Assembly (NCBI RefSeq): GCF_015207035.1
Contig: NZ_JADEXQ010000031.1
Coordinates: 1-57,633 of the forward strand
Direction of reading: 5' to 3'
Source: Romeriopsis navalis LEGE 11480
GTDB taxonomy: Bacteria > Cyanobacteriota > Cyanobacteriia > Leptolyngbyales > Leptolyngbyaceae
Length of the DNA: 57,633 nucleotides
Below the pieces are notes generated by a model that did no database searches, was not told the origin of the DNA, and was given only the letters and a program-made list of their open reading frames with translations. Below, one piece after another: positions 33,812 through 43,689 of the stretch (positions are counted from its first letter, which is position 1; the number at the start of each line of letters is the position of its first letter). The translations under genes were made by a program, and so were the position numbers.

Positions 33812-34645
33812 CTAACTGTCCAGCCGGGTATTTTGCATATGTTCCAGTACATTTTGTACATGATGCCGATCGTCGGCCACCGGATGCACCGTCAGATAAC
33901 GCTCAAGGTCCTCCCGCGCTTCGACCCACCGGTTTAAGCGAAACAAAATCATGCCGCGATCGCGCAGTTCAATTGGCGCTTCCGGGAAAATCAACAAAAT
34001 CCGCTCGACTGCCGCCAATACACCTTCTACATTCGCTTCAGCAGCATAAATTGCCTTAAGATTCGTGAGCATCCGGGCCAGGAAATGGCCATTCGACACA
34101 GGCGCTAAGAACTGCTCTTGCATCGCCAGCTGATCGCCAAACATTTTACGCAGCAAATCCGCACAGTCTTGGGCAAACAGTATCTCACCGTAATTAAATG
34201 CATCCACGAAGATTTCCATATCATTCTGGACCGGCCGAATCAGGAAATGTCCTGGCAACCCAATGCCCACCATCGGAAAAGCAATCCGCTGCGCTAACGA
34301 CAAATAAACCAGCGACATGGTGATCGGAATGCCGGTGCGGCGATCGAGCACGTCATTCAAAAAACTATTTTTCGCACTGTAATAATCCGCTTGATTCGGC
34401 TTAAACCCCAACTCCTCATACAGATACTGATTTACGACTTTGAGCGTGCGCAGCGGATAATCCTCCACGGGCAATCGGGCACGAATTTCCTCGGCCATGC
34501 CATCCAGCGCCACCACATATTCCTCCATATCTAAGGTGGGATATGCTTCTTGCGCCATATAAAGGGCCGCCCGTTCGAGATCAATATACTCGTCTGGCTG
34601 GCGCACCTCACGCATAAACAATTGTCTAGCGATCGAAAGCTGCAT
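33812..34645 (-). CDS. SirB1-type protein with transglutaminase-like and TPR-like regions
   Basis: This 277-residue protein has the SirB1 family core: LNDVLDRRTGIPITMSLVYLSLAQRI, then GIGLPGHFLIR and IFVDAFNYGEIL, which correspond to a transglutaminase-like fold. A C-terminal helical part resembles a TPR (ILLIFPEAPIELRDRGMILF, then AREDLERYL). Its molecular role is not established in cyanobacteria. I start it at ATG 34645 (MQLSIARQLF); the frame continues 31 codons upstream with non-family sequence. It is convergent with cobB, with only 9 bases between stops. Confidence 0.8.
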   Translation of the reverse strand: MQLSIARQLFMREVRQPDEYIDLERAALYMAQEAYPTLDMEEYVVALDGMAEEIRARLPVEDYPLRTLKVVNQYLYEELGFKPNQADYYSAKNSFLNDVLDRRTGIPITMSLVYLSLAQRIAFPMVGIGLPGHFLIRPVQNDMEIFVDAFNYGEILFAQDCADLLRKMFGDQLAMQEQFLAPVSNGHFLARMLTNLKAIYAAEANVEGVLAAVERILLIFPEAPIELRDRGMILFRLNRWVEAREDLERYLTVHPVADDRHHVQNVLEHMQNTRLDS

Positions 34646-34959
34646 GGGCCGGGTATCCAAGGTGGCTGACTGACATTGTTGACCTATATTGTAGTCCTGA
34701 TCAGGTGCCATGCTAAGTAGCGCCATGGGGCAGCCCACAATCCTGATTCAGCGATCCCGCCGCACATCTAGCTCACATCAAGGAATGCCCCCAATCCCAG
34801 CGGACGAAGGATCACATCAGTCAGCTCACAGGCTTAGCGGTTCGGCGGCACGCAACAAATCCCGGCCGCTACGATATTTAACCGACACCGCAAACTGCGG
34901 AGAATCACCCCCACAGTTTGCGGCCCGAGTCACACATCAAACAGCATATGAACCGTCAA
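34646..34959. other. Intergenic region with one hairpin
   Basis: This 314-base gap separates the M15-like gene (ends 34960) from the SirB1-like gene, both on the minus strand. CCGCAAACTG (34888-34897) pairs with CAGTTTGCGG (34914-34923) in a stem with one internal mismatch and CC/GG at its head. It could end transcription of the M15-like gene, although no T tract follows on that strand. Nothing else was recognised. Confidence 0.45.
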
Positions 34960-36063
34960 TTAATAGCCATCAAAGGACCAGTGAGGTGGATCAGCGGCTA
35001 GTTTATACACGCCATAGGTGGCTCCAACATCCCACAAGCGATAGTTGTCAAAACTATTCCGCGGTGAGCCAATTTCGACCACACGACCGGACAGATTCTT
35101 GATTTTGAGGGTGCCTTCCCACTCGATATACCAGTCGATCGCGCGGCCCACCGTATGGTTGCTGCGGAGTGCGGGAGGATAAGCGATGTCATAGGCAATC
35201 GCCATTTTTTCCGCCCACCAGACAGAAATTTCGTTCGTGTAGTGCACCCAGTCAATCCCCACACCAGGGAAAGACGGCACATTGCCCGCATTGGTCCAGC
35301 GGTTCGCAATTTTGACACAGTAATGCATCAAGTACGCACGTTCGGGAGGACGGTAGGTATTCGAGATTTCGACGGTGGCACCCGCATCTTTCAGCGCCTG
35401 CATAAACTCCTGCGCATAAATCCGAAACGGAAAGGTTAAATCTTCCAAGGAATCGCTAAAGAGAAATTGCTGCTGCCACTCTGGGCCACTCAACCGGACA
35501 CGCAATCGCCGCGTATATTCATTCAGAATACTCATCGCAATATGAAAGTCCTTTTGGCCCACCCGCGACTTCGTCGCATCGGACAAACGGGAGTTGATGG
35601 TCTCCCGAAACTTATCATCCAGCTCGCGATACACCTCCACCATACCCGTGGTGCTGCCAAAGCCAAACGCACCATCCACCGCCAACGGGGGTCGCCGCGG
35701 ATAATTCGGCTCCGGCTTCACCGTGAGCACCGTATTCAGGACCCGCTGCAAATCCTTAATATCCTCCGGGCCAAAGTTGAGCCCTTCCAGCAGTCTCCAA
35801 GCCGTCAGATTGGGCAAGAAAAAGATCAAGCCCTGCCGTAATGCCACCTGATACGTTTTGGTGCCCACGACGCCATCGGCCCCCAGATCATTCGCTTTCT
35901 GGTAATCCTTCGTGGCCAAGTCCGTCGCGCGGCCAAAGGCACCGTCAGCCACCCCAACTGGATATTTCTTCGAGGCTAAAAATCGCTGCCACCCTGTGAC
36001 AACATCACCCCACGATCCTTGGAAAATTGTTTTTAGCCCGAGCGCACTTGCATTGAAAGCCAT
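34960..36063 (-). CDS. Peptidoglycan-binding protein with M15-like (D-Ala-D-Ala carboxypeptidase-like) domain
   Basis: This 367-residue protein has an N-terminal peptidoglycan-binding-1-like domain (residues 15-75: WQRFLASKKYPVGVADGAFG, DYQKANDLGADGVVGTKT), a second partial repeat near 105-140, and a C-terminal zinc-peptidase-like domain. The latter has SNTYRPPERAYLMH, the zinc motif SNHTVGRAIDW (S-x-H-x2-G-x-A-x-D) and the late DPPHWSFDGY histidine. These fit M15 peptidases that cut peptide stems in the cell wall. No signal peptide is visible, so export is uncertain; it could also be a phage-type endolysin. Start ATG 36063 is the first in frame. Confidence 0.78.
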   Translation of the reverse strand: MAFNASALGLKTIFQGSWGDVVTGWQRFLASKKYPVGVADGAFGRATDLATKDYQKANDLGADGVVGTKTYQVALRQGLIFFLPNLTAWRLLEGLNFGPEDIKDLQRVLNTVLTVKPEPNYPRRPPLAVDGAFGFGSTTGMVEVYRELDDKFRETINSRLSDATKSRVGQKDFHIAMSILNEYTRRLRVRLSGPEWQQQFLFSDSLEDLTFPFRIYAQEFMQALKDAGATVEISNTYRPPERAYLMHYCVKIANRWTNAGNVPSFPGVGIDWVHYTNEISVWWAEKMAIAYDIAYPPALRSNHTVGRAIDWYIEWEGTLKIKNLSGRVVEIGSPRNSFDNYRLWDVGATYGVYKLAADPPHWSFDGY

Positions 36064-36368
36064 CGGTTTATCCCAACCTTAACGAACGTTTTTGAACACA
36101 CCCAACTCAAACTGTACTCAACAAAAAAGCCACTCGACTTATCCATTGAGGCTTTTTTAAGCATTCGCGCTTTCAGTGTAGCCGCGATCGCCGATCGTGG
36201 CTGACAGCAAAGCTGACCATCCTCATAGCGTTATACCCCACCCAAGGAAAATTGGGCCAGGAAAATCGGCGATCCGGTCCACTACAGGGGCCTGCACCTC
36301 ACCCCGTCAGCCAATCAATCCACCAGAGCGTTAGAGTAGATCTCAGCCTAAGATTTGATGATTCACCC
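36064..36368. other. Divergent intergenic region between the M15-like gene and ilvA
   Basis: This 305-base gap holds promoters for both directions and an orphan terminator-like hairpin (36123-36158). GCGATCGCCGATCG-type sequence is seen near 36185. No promoter pair stands out. Confidence 0.4.
36123..36158. terminator. Terminator-like hairpin between divergent genes
   Basis: AAAAAAGCC at 36123-36131 pairs with GGCTTTTTT at 36150-36158, extended by TC/GA with a 2-base bulge. It has A and T runs on both sides, so it can work in either direction. Its location upstream of both the M15-like gene and ilvA is odd for a terminator. Confidence 0.7.
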
Positions 36369-37880
36369 ATGCAGCACGACTACCTTGAACGGATTCTGAC
36401 AGCGAAAGTCTATGATGTCGCCCAGGAGTCGGCCCTGGAGATTGCCCCCAACCTGTCACAGCGACTCCAGAACCACCTGCTGCTCAAGCGCGAAGATATG
36501 CAATCCGTCTTCTCCTTCAAGCTGCGCGGTGCATACAACAAAATGGCCCAATTGCCCCCGGACGTGTTGGCTCAGGGGGTAATTGCGGCCTCCGCAGGGA
36601 ACCACGCTCAAGGGGTGGCACTGAGTGCAAGTAAGCTGGAAACTACAGCGATTATCGTCATGCCCGTCACCACCCCCAGCGTGAAAGTCGATGCCGTCCG
36701 GGCCCGCGGCGGTGAAGTCGTTCTACATGGTGATACCTACGATGATGCCTGTGCCTACGCCAAGCAACTGGGCACCGAGAAAGGCCTTACCTTCATCCAT
36801 CCCTTCGACGACCCCGATGTGATTGCCGGCCAGGGGACGATCGGCATGGAAATCCTACGTCAACACCAAAAGCCGATCCACGCGATCTTTGTGGCGATCG
36901 GCGGCGGGGGACTGATTGCGGGCATTGCCGCCTATGTGAAACGGCTACGCCCCAACATTAAAATCATTGGTGTCGAACCGGTGGATGCCGATGCGATGTC
37001 GCGATCGCTCAACGCGGGGAGCCGTCAAGCCCTCGAACAGGTCGGCCTATTTGCGGATGGAGTGGCCGTCCGGGAGGTGGGCCAAGAAACCTTTCGGCTG
37101 TGTCAGGAATACGTAGATGAGGTGATATTGGTCAGCACCGATAATACCTGCGCCGCGATTAAAGATGTGTTCCAAGATACGCGATCGATTCTCGAACCCG
37201 CCGGGGCCTTAGCGATCGCCGGGGCCAAAGCCTACGTTGAACGCGAGGGCATTACCGATAAGACCTTAATCGCCATCGCCTGTGGGGCCAATATGAACTT
37301 CGATCGTCTCCGCTTTGTCGCTGAACGGGCGGAACTCGGAGAACGTCGCGAGGCAATTTTTGCCGTCACCGTGCCGGAAGAACGTGGGAGTTTTCGCAAA
37401 TTTTGCGAATGTTTAGGTCAACATGGCATCACTGAATTTAATTACAGAATTGGCAACACTAGAGAAGCCCATATCTTTGTTGGAATTCAAATCAGCAGTC
37501 GCGACGATGCGAAAGCAATCGCCGCTGCTTTCGCCGCTCAAGGGTTAGCGACGATCGATCTGACGGATGACGAGTTAGCCAAATTGCATCTCCGCCATAT
37601 GGTCGGTGGGCATTCGCCTTTAGCCCACGACGAATTACTCTATCAGTTCCAATTTCCGGAACGACGCGGTGCCTTAACGAACTTCCTCGCACGGATGAAC
37701 CCCGACTGGAATATCAGTCTCTTCCACTATCGCAACTATGGTGCCGACTACGGCAAAATTCTGGTCGGCATGCAAGTGCCCGCCCAGGACATGCACCAAT
37801 GGCAAACATTCCTCGATCGTCTGGGCTATCCCTATGCGGACGAAAGTCAGAACCCTGCCTATAAATTATTTCTCGGATAG
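36369..37880 (+). CDS. ilvA: Threonine ammonia-lyase, biosynthetic (threonine deaminase)
   Basis: This 503-residue PLP enzyme converts threonine to 2-oxobutanoate, the first step of isoleucine synthesis. The PLP lysine is Lys51 in SVFSFKLRGAYNKM; ASAGNHAQGVALSA and VAIGGGGLIAGIA are the phosphate-binding loops. Two ACT-like regulatory domains follow (AIFAVTVPEERGSFRKF and LLYQFQFPERRGALTNFLAR), expected to sense isoleucine and valine. ATG 36369 opens the family-like MQHDYLERIL; the frame extends 39 codons further upstream with unrelated sequence. Confidence 0.97.
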   Translation: MQHDYLERILTAKVYDVAQESALEIAPNLSQRLQNHLLLKREDMQSVFSFKLRGAYNKMAQLPPDVLAQGVIAASAGNHAQGVALSASKLETTAIIVMPVTTPSVKVDAVRARGGEVVLHGDTYDDACAYAKQLGTEKGLTFIHPFDDPDVIAGQGTIGMEILRQHQKPIHAIFVAIGGGGLIAGIAAYVKRLRPNIKIIGVEPVDADAMSRSLNAGSRQALEQVGLFADGVAVREVGQETFRLCQEYVDEVILVSTDNTCAAIKDVFQDTRSILEPAGALAIAGAKAYVEREGITDKTLIAIACGANMNFDRLRFVAERAELGERREAIFAVTVPEERGSFRKFCECLGQHGITEFNYRIGNTREAHIFVGIQISSRDDAKAIAAAFAAQGLATIDLTDDELAKLHLRHMVGGHSPLAHDELLYQFQFPERRGALTNFLARMNPDWNISLFHYRNYGADYGKILVGMQVPAQDMHQWQTFLDRLGYPYADESQNPAYKLFLG

Positions 37881-37891
37881 TGACAATTCTG

Positions 37892-37928
37892 CTGCCATCC
37901 GGAAACTGACACACCATCCGGATGGCAG
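37892..37928 (+). terminator. Hairpin downstream of ilvA
   Basis: CTGCCATCCGG (37892-37902) pairs perfectly with CCGGATGGCAG (37918-37928), 12 bases past the ilvA stop. It is not followed by a T tract, so termination is plausible but not certain. Confidence 0.55.
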
Positions 37929-38100
37929 GGGCAAAGTTGTGTAGTAGAATCAACCCCCTAGACACTTTGGTCAGAACATCACGGTGCGACGACTGTTGCG
38001 ACGGTGGTTGTTCCATCACTGAAGCTAGCGCTGCGGTGGACCAAATTGCTGACATGTGGGCAAGTCACTTGTTCGTCCTTGTTATGACCCGGTCGTAGAT

Positions 38101-39495
38101 ATGTTTACTAAACCTCGCCGTCGCCGTTCTTCCATTTTCTCCGATTCTCGCTACAACAGCTATTCCCGCCGTCGCCGGAATCCCCTGCCGCTACCACTGC
38201 TACTCGCCGCATTGCCGCTGGCGTTGCTGGTCCTGGAGCTACTGCTGCGGCTGGGCGTGGGACTCGCAGGGAAAGGCGATGAGCTGAACGCATACCAAGG
38301 CGAACCGACGATCGCCACCGCCTATCGGTTTAAACCCTTCACCGCCGATCAGCAAACCGTCAAAGGCATCCCAGGATACGGCGAGCTAGCAGTTCAATCC
38401 CATCCCTTAACGGGCTACCAACTGGTGCCCAACCAGGAGAATGCCGCGCTCAAGATCAACAATCAAGGCTTACGATCGGCCGCTGACATCCCCACCAACA
38501 AGCCCAAGAACGAAGTTCGGATACTCGTCATTGGGGGTTCCACCGCCTTTGGCGCATTAACCTCCAAGAACGCATCGACCTTTGCCCAACAACTCGAAAA
38601 TCGCCTCAACCAACAGGTCAAAGCCCAAAAAAGCAACCCCGCCAAATTTCGGCCCAACGTTTTACCCTACTTCGCCGACGAAATGCAAAAGGCCCTGGCC
38701 CTACCCGCCAAAGTGCGTAATGCCAATTATCGGGTGATTAACGCCGCCGTACCGGGCTATCTTTCCGGCAATACCCTAGCCGACTTCACAACGCGCTTGC
38801 AGCGCTACCAGCCCAACATCGTCGTCTTGATGAATGGATATAGTGACCTGCTCACACCCGCCACTCAAGTCGCCACCGATCTTGCCACGGATCAACTGGC
38901 GGCGCAGCCCGTCAGTCATCTGTGGGGCAGCGTTCGGGAAGGTATTCAGGGCTTATTTCACCATCTATATCTGACCAAAACATTCCGCTACTGGATACTC
39001 AAACCCGAACCCAAACTCGAACAACTCGTTAATCCTTTAGACCGATCGGGCAATTCCTTGCCCGACCAGCTTGGCCAAGACGACAAAGCATTGAAGCAGC
39101 GCGTCGATCGCTACCGAAATAACCTTCAACAACTGGCCAATATTACCGGCAACAGCAAGATTCCCTTGGTCGTCAGCCTCACCCCAGAACTCCATCAGCG
39201 TCAGACCGACAAGCAAAGCGAGGCCGAGAAACGACGGTTTGAGGCCCTGGGAAAAACCTACCAAGAACGGGTGAAAACCGGATATACAGCGCTGGACCAA
39301 GCCGTAAAACAAGTCAAAAGTAAACGCCGCAATTTGATCATCGTGCCCTTGAGCAAAACCATCAATCAATTTGACGGCGAAGTTTTCCAAGACACAATCC
39401 ATCTCACCGACGAAGCCCAGACGGCGGTTAGCAATCGGCTGTATCAAACGATCGCCCCAATGCTGCTGGTCAAGCCCAAACCCTTTGGCAGTTAG
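38101..39495 (+). CDS. Membrane-anchored SGNH/GDSL-type hydrolase
   Basis: This 464-residue protein has a basic, Arg-rich N-terminus (about 30 residues), one Leu-rich membrane helix (LPLPLLLAALPLALLVLELL), then a large domain outside the membrane. Block I of the SGNH fold is VIGGSTAFGA, with the catalytic Ser in GGST; LMNGYSDLL supplies the Asn/Asp region, and DTIHLTDEAQ carries the C-terminal Asp-x-x-His. Such enzymes de-esterify polysaccharides or other envelope polymers. I chose ATG 38101 (MFTKPRRRRSS) because the 15 codons before it carry no family feature. A terminator shared with tpiA follows. Confidence 0.82.
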   Translation: MFTKPRRRRSSIFSDSRYNSYSRRRRNPLPLPLLLAALPLALLVLELLLRLGVGLAGKGDELNAYQGEPTIATAYRFKPFTADQQTVKGIPGYGELAVQSHPLTGYQLVPNQENAALKINNQGLRSAADIPTNKPKNEVRILVIGGSTAFGALTSKNASTFAQQLENRLNQQVKAQKSNPAKFRPNVLPYFADEMQKALALPAKVRNANYRVINAAVPGYLSGNTLADFTTRLQRYQPNIVVLMNGYSDLLTPATQVATDLATDQLAAQPVSHLWGSVREGIQGLFHHLYLTKTFRYWILKPEPKLEQLVNPLDRSGNSLPDQLGQDDKALKQRVDRYRNNLQQLANITGNSKIPLVVSLTPELHQRQTDKQSEAEKRRFEALGKTYQERVKTGYTALDQAVKQVKSKRRNLIIVPLSKTINQFDGEVFQDTIHLTDEAQTAVSNRLYQTIAPMLLVKPKPFGS

Positions 39496-39541
39496 CATTT
39501 GCCAGCACAATGAACTGGCAGTGTCCCCAGCGCCATAAATC

Positions 39542-39580
39542 ACAAAGCGCTGCCCAGAAATTGCTTGGGCAGCGCTTTGT
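39542..39580. terminator. Bidirectional terminator between the SGNH gene and tpiA
   Basis: ACAAAGCGCTGCCCA (39542-39556) pairs perfectly with TGGGCAGCGCTTTGT (39566-39580) around a 9-base loop. The location between convergent genes fits termination from both sides. Confidence 0.8.
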
Positions 39581-39636
39581 CAAAGTAATCAAAATAAGTC
39601 GGCGCAATCAGATTTCCATCCAACGCCATTGCGTCC

Positions 39637-40362
39637 CTACTGGAAGCAAACAATCCGGGCAAAACTATCCGGCTTCAGACTCGCACCGCCGACTAAAGCA
39701 CCGTCAATTTCCGGCTGGGCCATAATTTCATCCACATTACCAGGATTCACGGATCCGCCATACTGAATTGTCACATCCGCATTCGTCAATTTGCCTCTGA
39801 TCAAACCAATCACGCGGTTGGCTTCATCCGAAGCGCAGGTATCACCAGTGCCGATCGCCCAAATCGGCTCATAGGCAATTACCAACTGGGATTGATCAAC
39901 GCCCACCAACCCTTCTTTGAGCTGCTGGAAAATCACCGCTTCCGTTTCATTCGCATCACGCTGCTGCTTGGTTTCACCGACGCACAGAATCGGCGTTAGT
40001 CCCGCTTTTTGGGCGGCCCGCAGGCGGAAATTCACAGTCTCATTCGTTTCACCAAAATACTGTCGCCGCTCACTATGGCCCACCACCACATAGCGCACTC
40101 CCACTTCATTCAGCATTGCCGCCGAAATCTCGCCCGTGTAAGCGCCCGTTTCTTCCCAGTGAACGTTTTGTGCGCCTAACTGGATTGCGCTACCGTGCAA
40201 GTTCTTCGAGAGAATGGCCAAGTCAGTGAAAGGGACACACAACACAATTCCCCGATCGTCTGGAGCGTCGTCGATCGCCGGTTTGAACTGCGCCACAAAC
40301 TCCAGGGTCTCGGCCTGGGTTTTGTGCATTTTCCAGTTGCCTGCAAGGATAATCTTTCGCAC
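39637..40362 (-). CDS. tpiA: Triosephosphate isomerase
   Basis: This 241-residue glycolytic/Calvin-cycle enzyme interconverts dihydroxyacetone phosphate and glyceraldehyde 3-phosphate. Substrate Lys is in AGNWKMHKT, the catalytic His in [15 protein letters not shown], the catalytic Glu in [11 protein letters not shown], and the phosphate loop in [11 protein letters not shown]. The start is probably GTG 40362 ([12 protein letters not shown]), since the upstream TTG at 40383 adds residues the family lacks. It is followed by a shared terminator. Confidence 0.97.
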   Translation of the reverse strand: MRKIILAGNWKMHKTQAETLEFVAQFKPAIDDAPDDRGIVLCVPFTDLAILSKNLHGSAIQLGAQNVHWEETGAYTGEISAAMLNEVGVRYVVVGHSERRQYFGETNETVNFRLRAAQKAGLTPILCVGETKQQRDANETEAVIFQQLKEGLVGVDQSQLVIAYEPIWAIGTGDTCASDEANRVIGLIRGKLTNADVTIQYGGSVNPGNVDEIMAQPEIDGALVGGASLKPDSFARIVCFQ

Positions 40363-40480
40363 GAGTAGACTCAATTTGTACAAGACTGCAATTTTGCCAC
40401 CCTATAGTGTATGCCTTTGCGGGACGATCAGCGCGAGTTTTCGTCATGAACCATCGCCGATGGGGGATTTTTCAACCCCG

Positions 40481-41275
40481 CTAGGCGTCACTTTGACCAA
40501 CATTCATCGCCTGTCCCACCGCCGCCAAGCTGGCGGTAGCATAGATCGATTTGAGCGCTTGCAATGCCGTTTCATCCGCCTCACCCGGAATATTGCCCAG
40601 GGTGTCCAGCACAGTTTCCTGACTCGCTGGCGGCACAATCACGACCAGCGACGGATCAAGCGGCGCATCGTACTGCCATAACCGATCGCTCGATAACGGC
40701 TTTACCTGCGGCGGTTCCGGCAAGACGACATCGGATTGATGATGCATCTGACGCTGTTGCCGCAGCACGTCAAGGATTTGGGCTTTAGTCCGACCCCGCA
40801 GTTGAAATAACACAAAGGGATCTTGGCTAAATCGATCGCCCAGCAAGTAATACACCGCCCCAATATGCTTACAGGGATTAACTGGGTCCGGGCAATTACA
40901 ACGACTATGAATGTCGAATTTGGTGAAGGGAAACAGGCTCAGGCCGTTGTTCGTAAATACCGATTCGATCGAAGGCGGCATTTCGCCAGCCAGCAATTTG
41001 GCCGAATAAATCGCCTGCTCCGCCATCGATTCCACCACATACCCCCATTGTTCATCATCGAAGGGGTCAAGGTTAAGGGTGACTTCGTAGGGCTCTGGCG
41101 CTGAGCCTTGGACTTTGGCAAAGACCTTGGCATCCTGAAATTCCATCTTCAGCACATTGCCTTCCCGCGCATAGATGCGGGCGCGCTCCATCCGCCGGGC
41201 CCAACCAAAGGATTCCAGCACTTCAATCCAGCGCTGTACCCACCACTCACGATTTGCTGGGGTGTAGGTTGTCAT
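40481..41275 (-). CDS. SWIM zinc-finger protein
   Basis: This 264-residue protein has a SWIM motif (C-x-C-x6-C-x-H) in SRCNCPDPVNPCKHIGAVYY and the usual preceding segment, including a WGWARRMERAR-like N-terminal part. SWIM domains bind nucleic acid or protein and are often found beside Snf2 helicases, but no helicase is near here. The C-terminal 90 residues are Ala/Gln-rich and of unknown role. ATG 41275 (MTTYTPANREWW) is chosen over the upstream frame. It may be cotranscribed with tpiA, 118 bases downstream. Confidence 0.85.
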   Translation of the reverse strand: MTTYTPANREWWVQRWIEVLESFGWARRMERARIYAREGNVLKMEFQDAKVFAKVQGSAPEPYEVTLNLDPFDDEQWGYVVESMAEQAIYSAKLLAGEMPPSIESVFTNNGLSLFPFTKFDIHSRCNCPDPVNPCKHIGAVYYLLGDRFSQDPFVLFQLRGRTKAQILDVLRQQRQMHHQSDVVLPEPPQVKPLSSDRLWQYDAPLDPSLVVIVPPASQETVLDTLGNIPGEADETALQALKSIYATASLAAVGQAMNVGQSDA

Positions 41276-41441
41276 AGCGGATCGGCACGGTAAAAGTTCC
41301 ACCTCTAAACCTAACGAGTTTTGCGCGATCGGCGACAGCGGATCACAAAAATTTGCAGTTATTTGTGTGTGGTTATCGGCAAACGATCGCGCACTAGCGA
41401 CGATCACACGAATGTCATCACCGCATCCCCAACAACGGCAC

Positions 41442-42770
41442 CTACAACAACTGCGTGGCTCGCTCTGCTAAGGCCGATCGTTCACCTTTCACAAAGGTCA
41501 TATGGCCTGCTAATGGTTCGCCTTTAAATCGCTCGACGATATAGGTCAAACCATTGCTCGCTGCATCGACATAGGGATTATCGATTTGGTCCGGGTCACC
41601 GGTGAGGATGATTTTGGTCCCCTCCCCGGCACGGGTGAGGATAGTCTTGACCTCATGGGGCGTCAGATTTTGGGCTTCATCGACGATCAAGAACTGCTTC
41701 GGCAACGTCCGCCCCCGAATGTAGGTCAATGCCTCAATTTGCAGCAGGCCCATTTCCATCAGTTCTTCATGGCCCCGCCGCCAAACCCCAGATTTGTCTT
41801 GGTTTTCCTGCGTCCCAAAAATCAAATCAAAGTTGTCATACAGCGGTTGCATCCAGGGCGTCAATTTCTCATTCACGTCACCCGGTAGATAGCCAATATC
41901 TTTGCCCATCGGCACGACGGGTCGGGAAATCAGCAACCGCGAATATTGGTGTTCGTCCGCAACTTTCGTCAGACCCGCAGCGATCGCCAGCAACGTTTTA
42001 CCCGTACCCGCCTTACCCACCAAGGTCACGAGGGGAATATCATCGTTTAACAGTAAATCAAAGGCAAATTTTTGTTCCCGGTTACGCGCCGAAACCCGCG
42101 AGATTCCACCATGGGGCAATTTGATGATCGGTCGGACCGCCTGGCCCAAACTATCCATCATCGCCAAGGCCGTATGGGCCGGATTTGACTGATCAACCAG
42201 CATCACGGCTTGGTTGGGGCAAAGCCCCTGATCGGTAAGTTCGGCCCGACCGGTTTTGAACAAGGCATTGAACACCTCACTATCGGCAAACACTTCACTT
42301 GTGCCGGTATAGAGATCGGAAATATCCACCTTATCGGTTTCGTAGTCTTCTGCCGATAGGCCCAAGGCATCTGCCTTAATCCGCAGGTTCGTATCTTTAC
42401 TGACCAACACCACGTCACAATCACATTCGTGTCGCAGCTCGAGGGCCACCGCGAGAATTTCGTTATCGCCGCGATCACCCTCTAATTCAGCAGGCAAACC
42501 TCGCAAGGTCTCGCGATCGCACAACGCGACCCGCAAACTTCCACCATTGTCGAGGGTGACACCGGAGGTGAGATGGCCACCATTGTGCAACCGATCGAGC
42601 ATGCGGGAAACTTGGCGGGCATTACGTCCTGTGGTTTCAGGTTGTTTTTTGAACCGATCCAACTCTTCAATGATGGTCATCGGTAAAACAACGTCATTGT
42701 CCTCAAACCGTAACATTGCATTCGGATCATGCAAGAGGACGTTCGTATCCAGAACGTAGACTTTTCCCAT
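41442..42770 (-). CDS. PhoH-family ATPase with N-terminal PIN domain
   Basis: This 442-residue protein has a PIN nuclease-like domain (KVYVLDTNVLLHDPNAMLRF at the start, acidic residues in DRGDNEILAVALEL and VSKDTNLRIKADALG) followed by a PhoH ATPase. The Walker A is VGKAGTGKTLLAIAAG, and Walker B is QFLIVDEAQNLTP. PIN-PhoH proteins are thought to be RNA helicase/nucleases. The start ATG 42770 (MGKVYVLDTN) is the family start. Expression context: it lies between the ABC ATPase gene and the SWIM gene, all minus strand. Confidence 0.9.
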   Translation of the reverse strand: MGKVYVLDTNVLLHDPNAMLRFEDNDVVLPMTIIEELDRFKKQPETTGRNARQVSRMLDRLHNGGHLTSGVTLDNGGSLRVALCDRETLRGLPAELEGDRGDNEILAVALELRHECDCDVVLVSKDTNLRIKADALGLSAEDYETDKVDISDLYTGTSEVFADSEVFNALFKTGRAELTDQGLCPNQAVMLVDQSNPAHTALAMMDSLGQAVRPIIKLPHGGISRVSARNREQKFAFDLLLNDDIPLVTLVGKAGTGKTLLAIAAGLTKVADEHQYSRLLISRPVVPMGKDIGYLPGDVNEKLTPWMQPLYDNFDLIFGTQENQDKSGVWRRGHEELMEMGLLQIEALTYIRGRTLPKQFLIVDEAQNLTPHEVKTILTRAGEGTKIILTGDPDQIDNPYVDAASNGLTYIVERFKGEPLAGHMTFVKGERSALAERATQLL

Positions 42771-42893
42771 GAGGTTGCTAAATTAAGGGGATTAGTAATT
42801 TCGGTCAGTATACCCACGTTTGTTAAACCGCGAGCGTTCACTGATACAAAATGCAATTGGTTTTGACCACGATCAAACCGCCATCCGGCGTGA

Positions 42894-43610
42894 TTAATCT
42901 TCCACTAAATGACCTTCCTGAACCCGTAAAACCCGATCGGCATATTTGGCAATTTCCGGGTTATGCGTGGCCATCAGCAAGGTTTTACCCGACGTCCGGA
43001 CCAGATCGAGCAGGAGATCCAGCACCGTCGTGCCCGTTTCCTCATCCAGGTTGCCCGTTGGTTCATCCGCTAATACCAGATTCGGATTATGGGCCAAGGC
43101 CCGGGCGATCGCCACCCGCTGCTGCTGCCCCCCAGAGAGTTGATCGGGAAACGCGCTAGAACGGCCCTGGAGTCCAACTTGTGCGAGTAATTGTTCGGCA
43201 GCAACACTCGCCTGCTTAAGCGCGGTGCCCGCTAATTCCTGCGGTAGCGTAATATTTTCCAGCACCGTCAGGGTCGGAATCAGATTAAAAAATTGAAACA
43301 CAAACCCAATTTCATCGCGGCGCAGTAGCGTGCGTGATCGTTCGTCCAATTGGGTGATGTCGGTCCCATTCAGATGAATGCTGCCGCTGTCCGGCTGATC
43401 AATGCCGCTAATCAAGTTGAGTAACGTGCTCTTCCCACTGCCACTTTGCCCCAGGAGTACCGAGAATTCCCCTGGCGAGAATTGGAGATTCACATCACGC
43501 AGGACCGTCCGCTGCGATTCACCTTCTTGATAAGTTTTCGTCAGTTTGGCAATTTTGATCAGCGCACCGCTGTTTGAGGCGATGGCTGTAGTCGGTTGAA
43601 TCAGGGTCAT
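42894..43610 (-). CDS. ABC transporter ATP-binding protein (MacB/LolD/DevA-like)
   Basis: This 238-residue ATPase has Walker [12 protein letters not shown]-loop region [17 protein letters not shown], signature [15 protein letters not shown] and Walker [13 protein letters not shown] with a switch His in [13 protein letters not shown]. The [11 protein letters not shown] and NLDEETG patterns belong to the MacB/LolD/DevA group, which drives efflux or lipid or lipoprotein export. No permease or membrane-fusion gene is in the window, so its partner is elsewhere. Confidence 0.9.
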   Translation of the reverse strand: MTLIQPTTAIASNSGALIKIAKLTKTYQEGESQRTVLRDVNLQFSPGEFSVLLGQSGSGKSTLLNLISGIDQPDSGSIHLNGTDITQLDERSRTLLRRDEIGFVFQFFNLIPTLTVLENITLPQELAGTALKQASVAAEQLLAQVGLQGRSSAFPDQLSGGQQQRVAIARALAHNPNLVLADEPTGNLDEETGTTVLDLLLDLVRTSGKTLLMATHNPEIAKYADRVLRVQEGHLVED

Positions 43611-43689
43611 GGAGGTTCGCTCGTGAGTTAAATCGGACAGTGTAGGATCTGGGGCGATGTTGTTGGGGCTGACCCAATTTATTGCCCCC

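Noticed and set aside
36252-36368. Upstream extension of ilvA
   Set aside because: The 39 codons have no family features, whereas ATG 36369 gives a standard threonine deaminase start.
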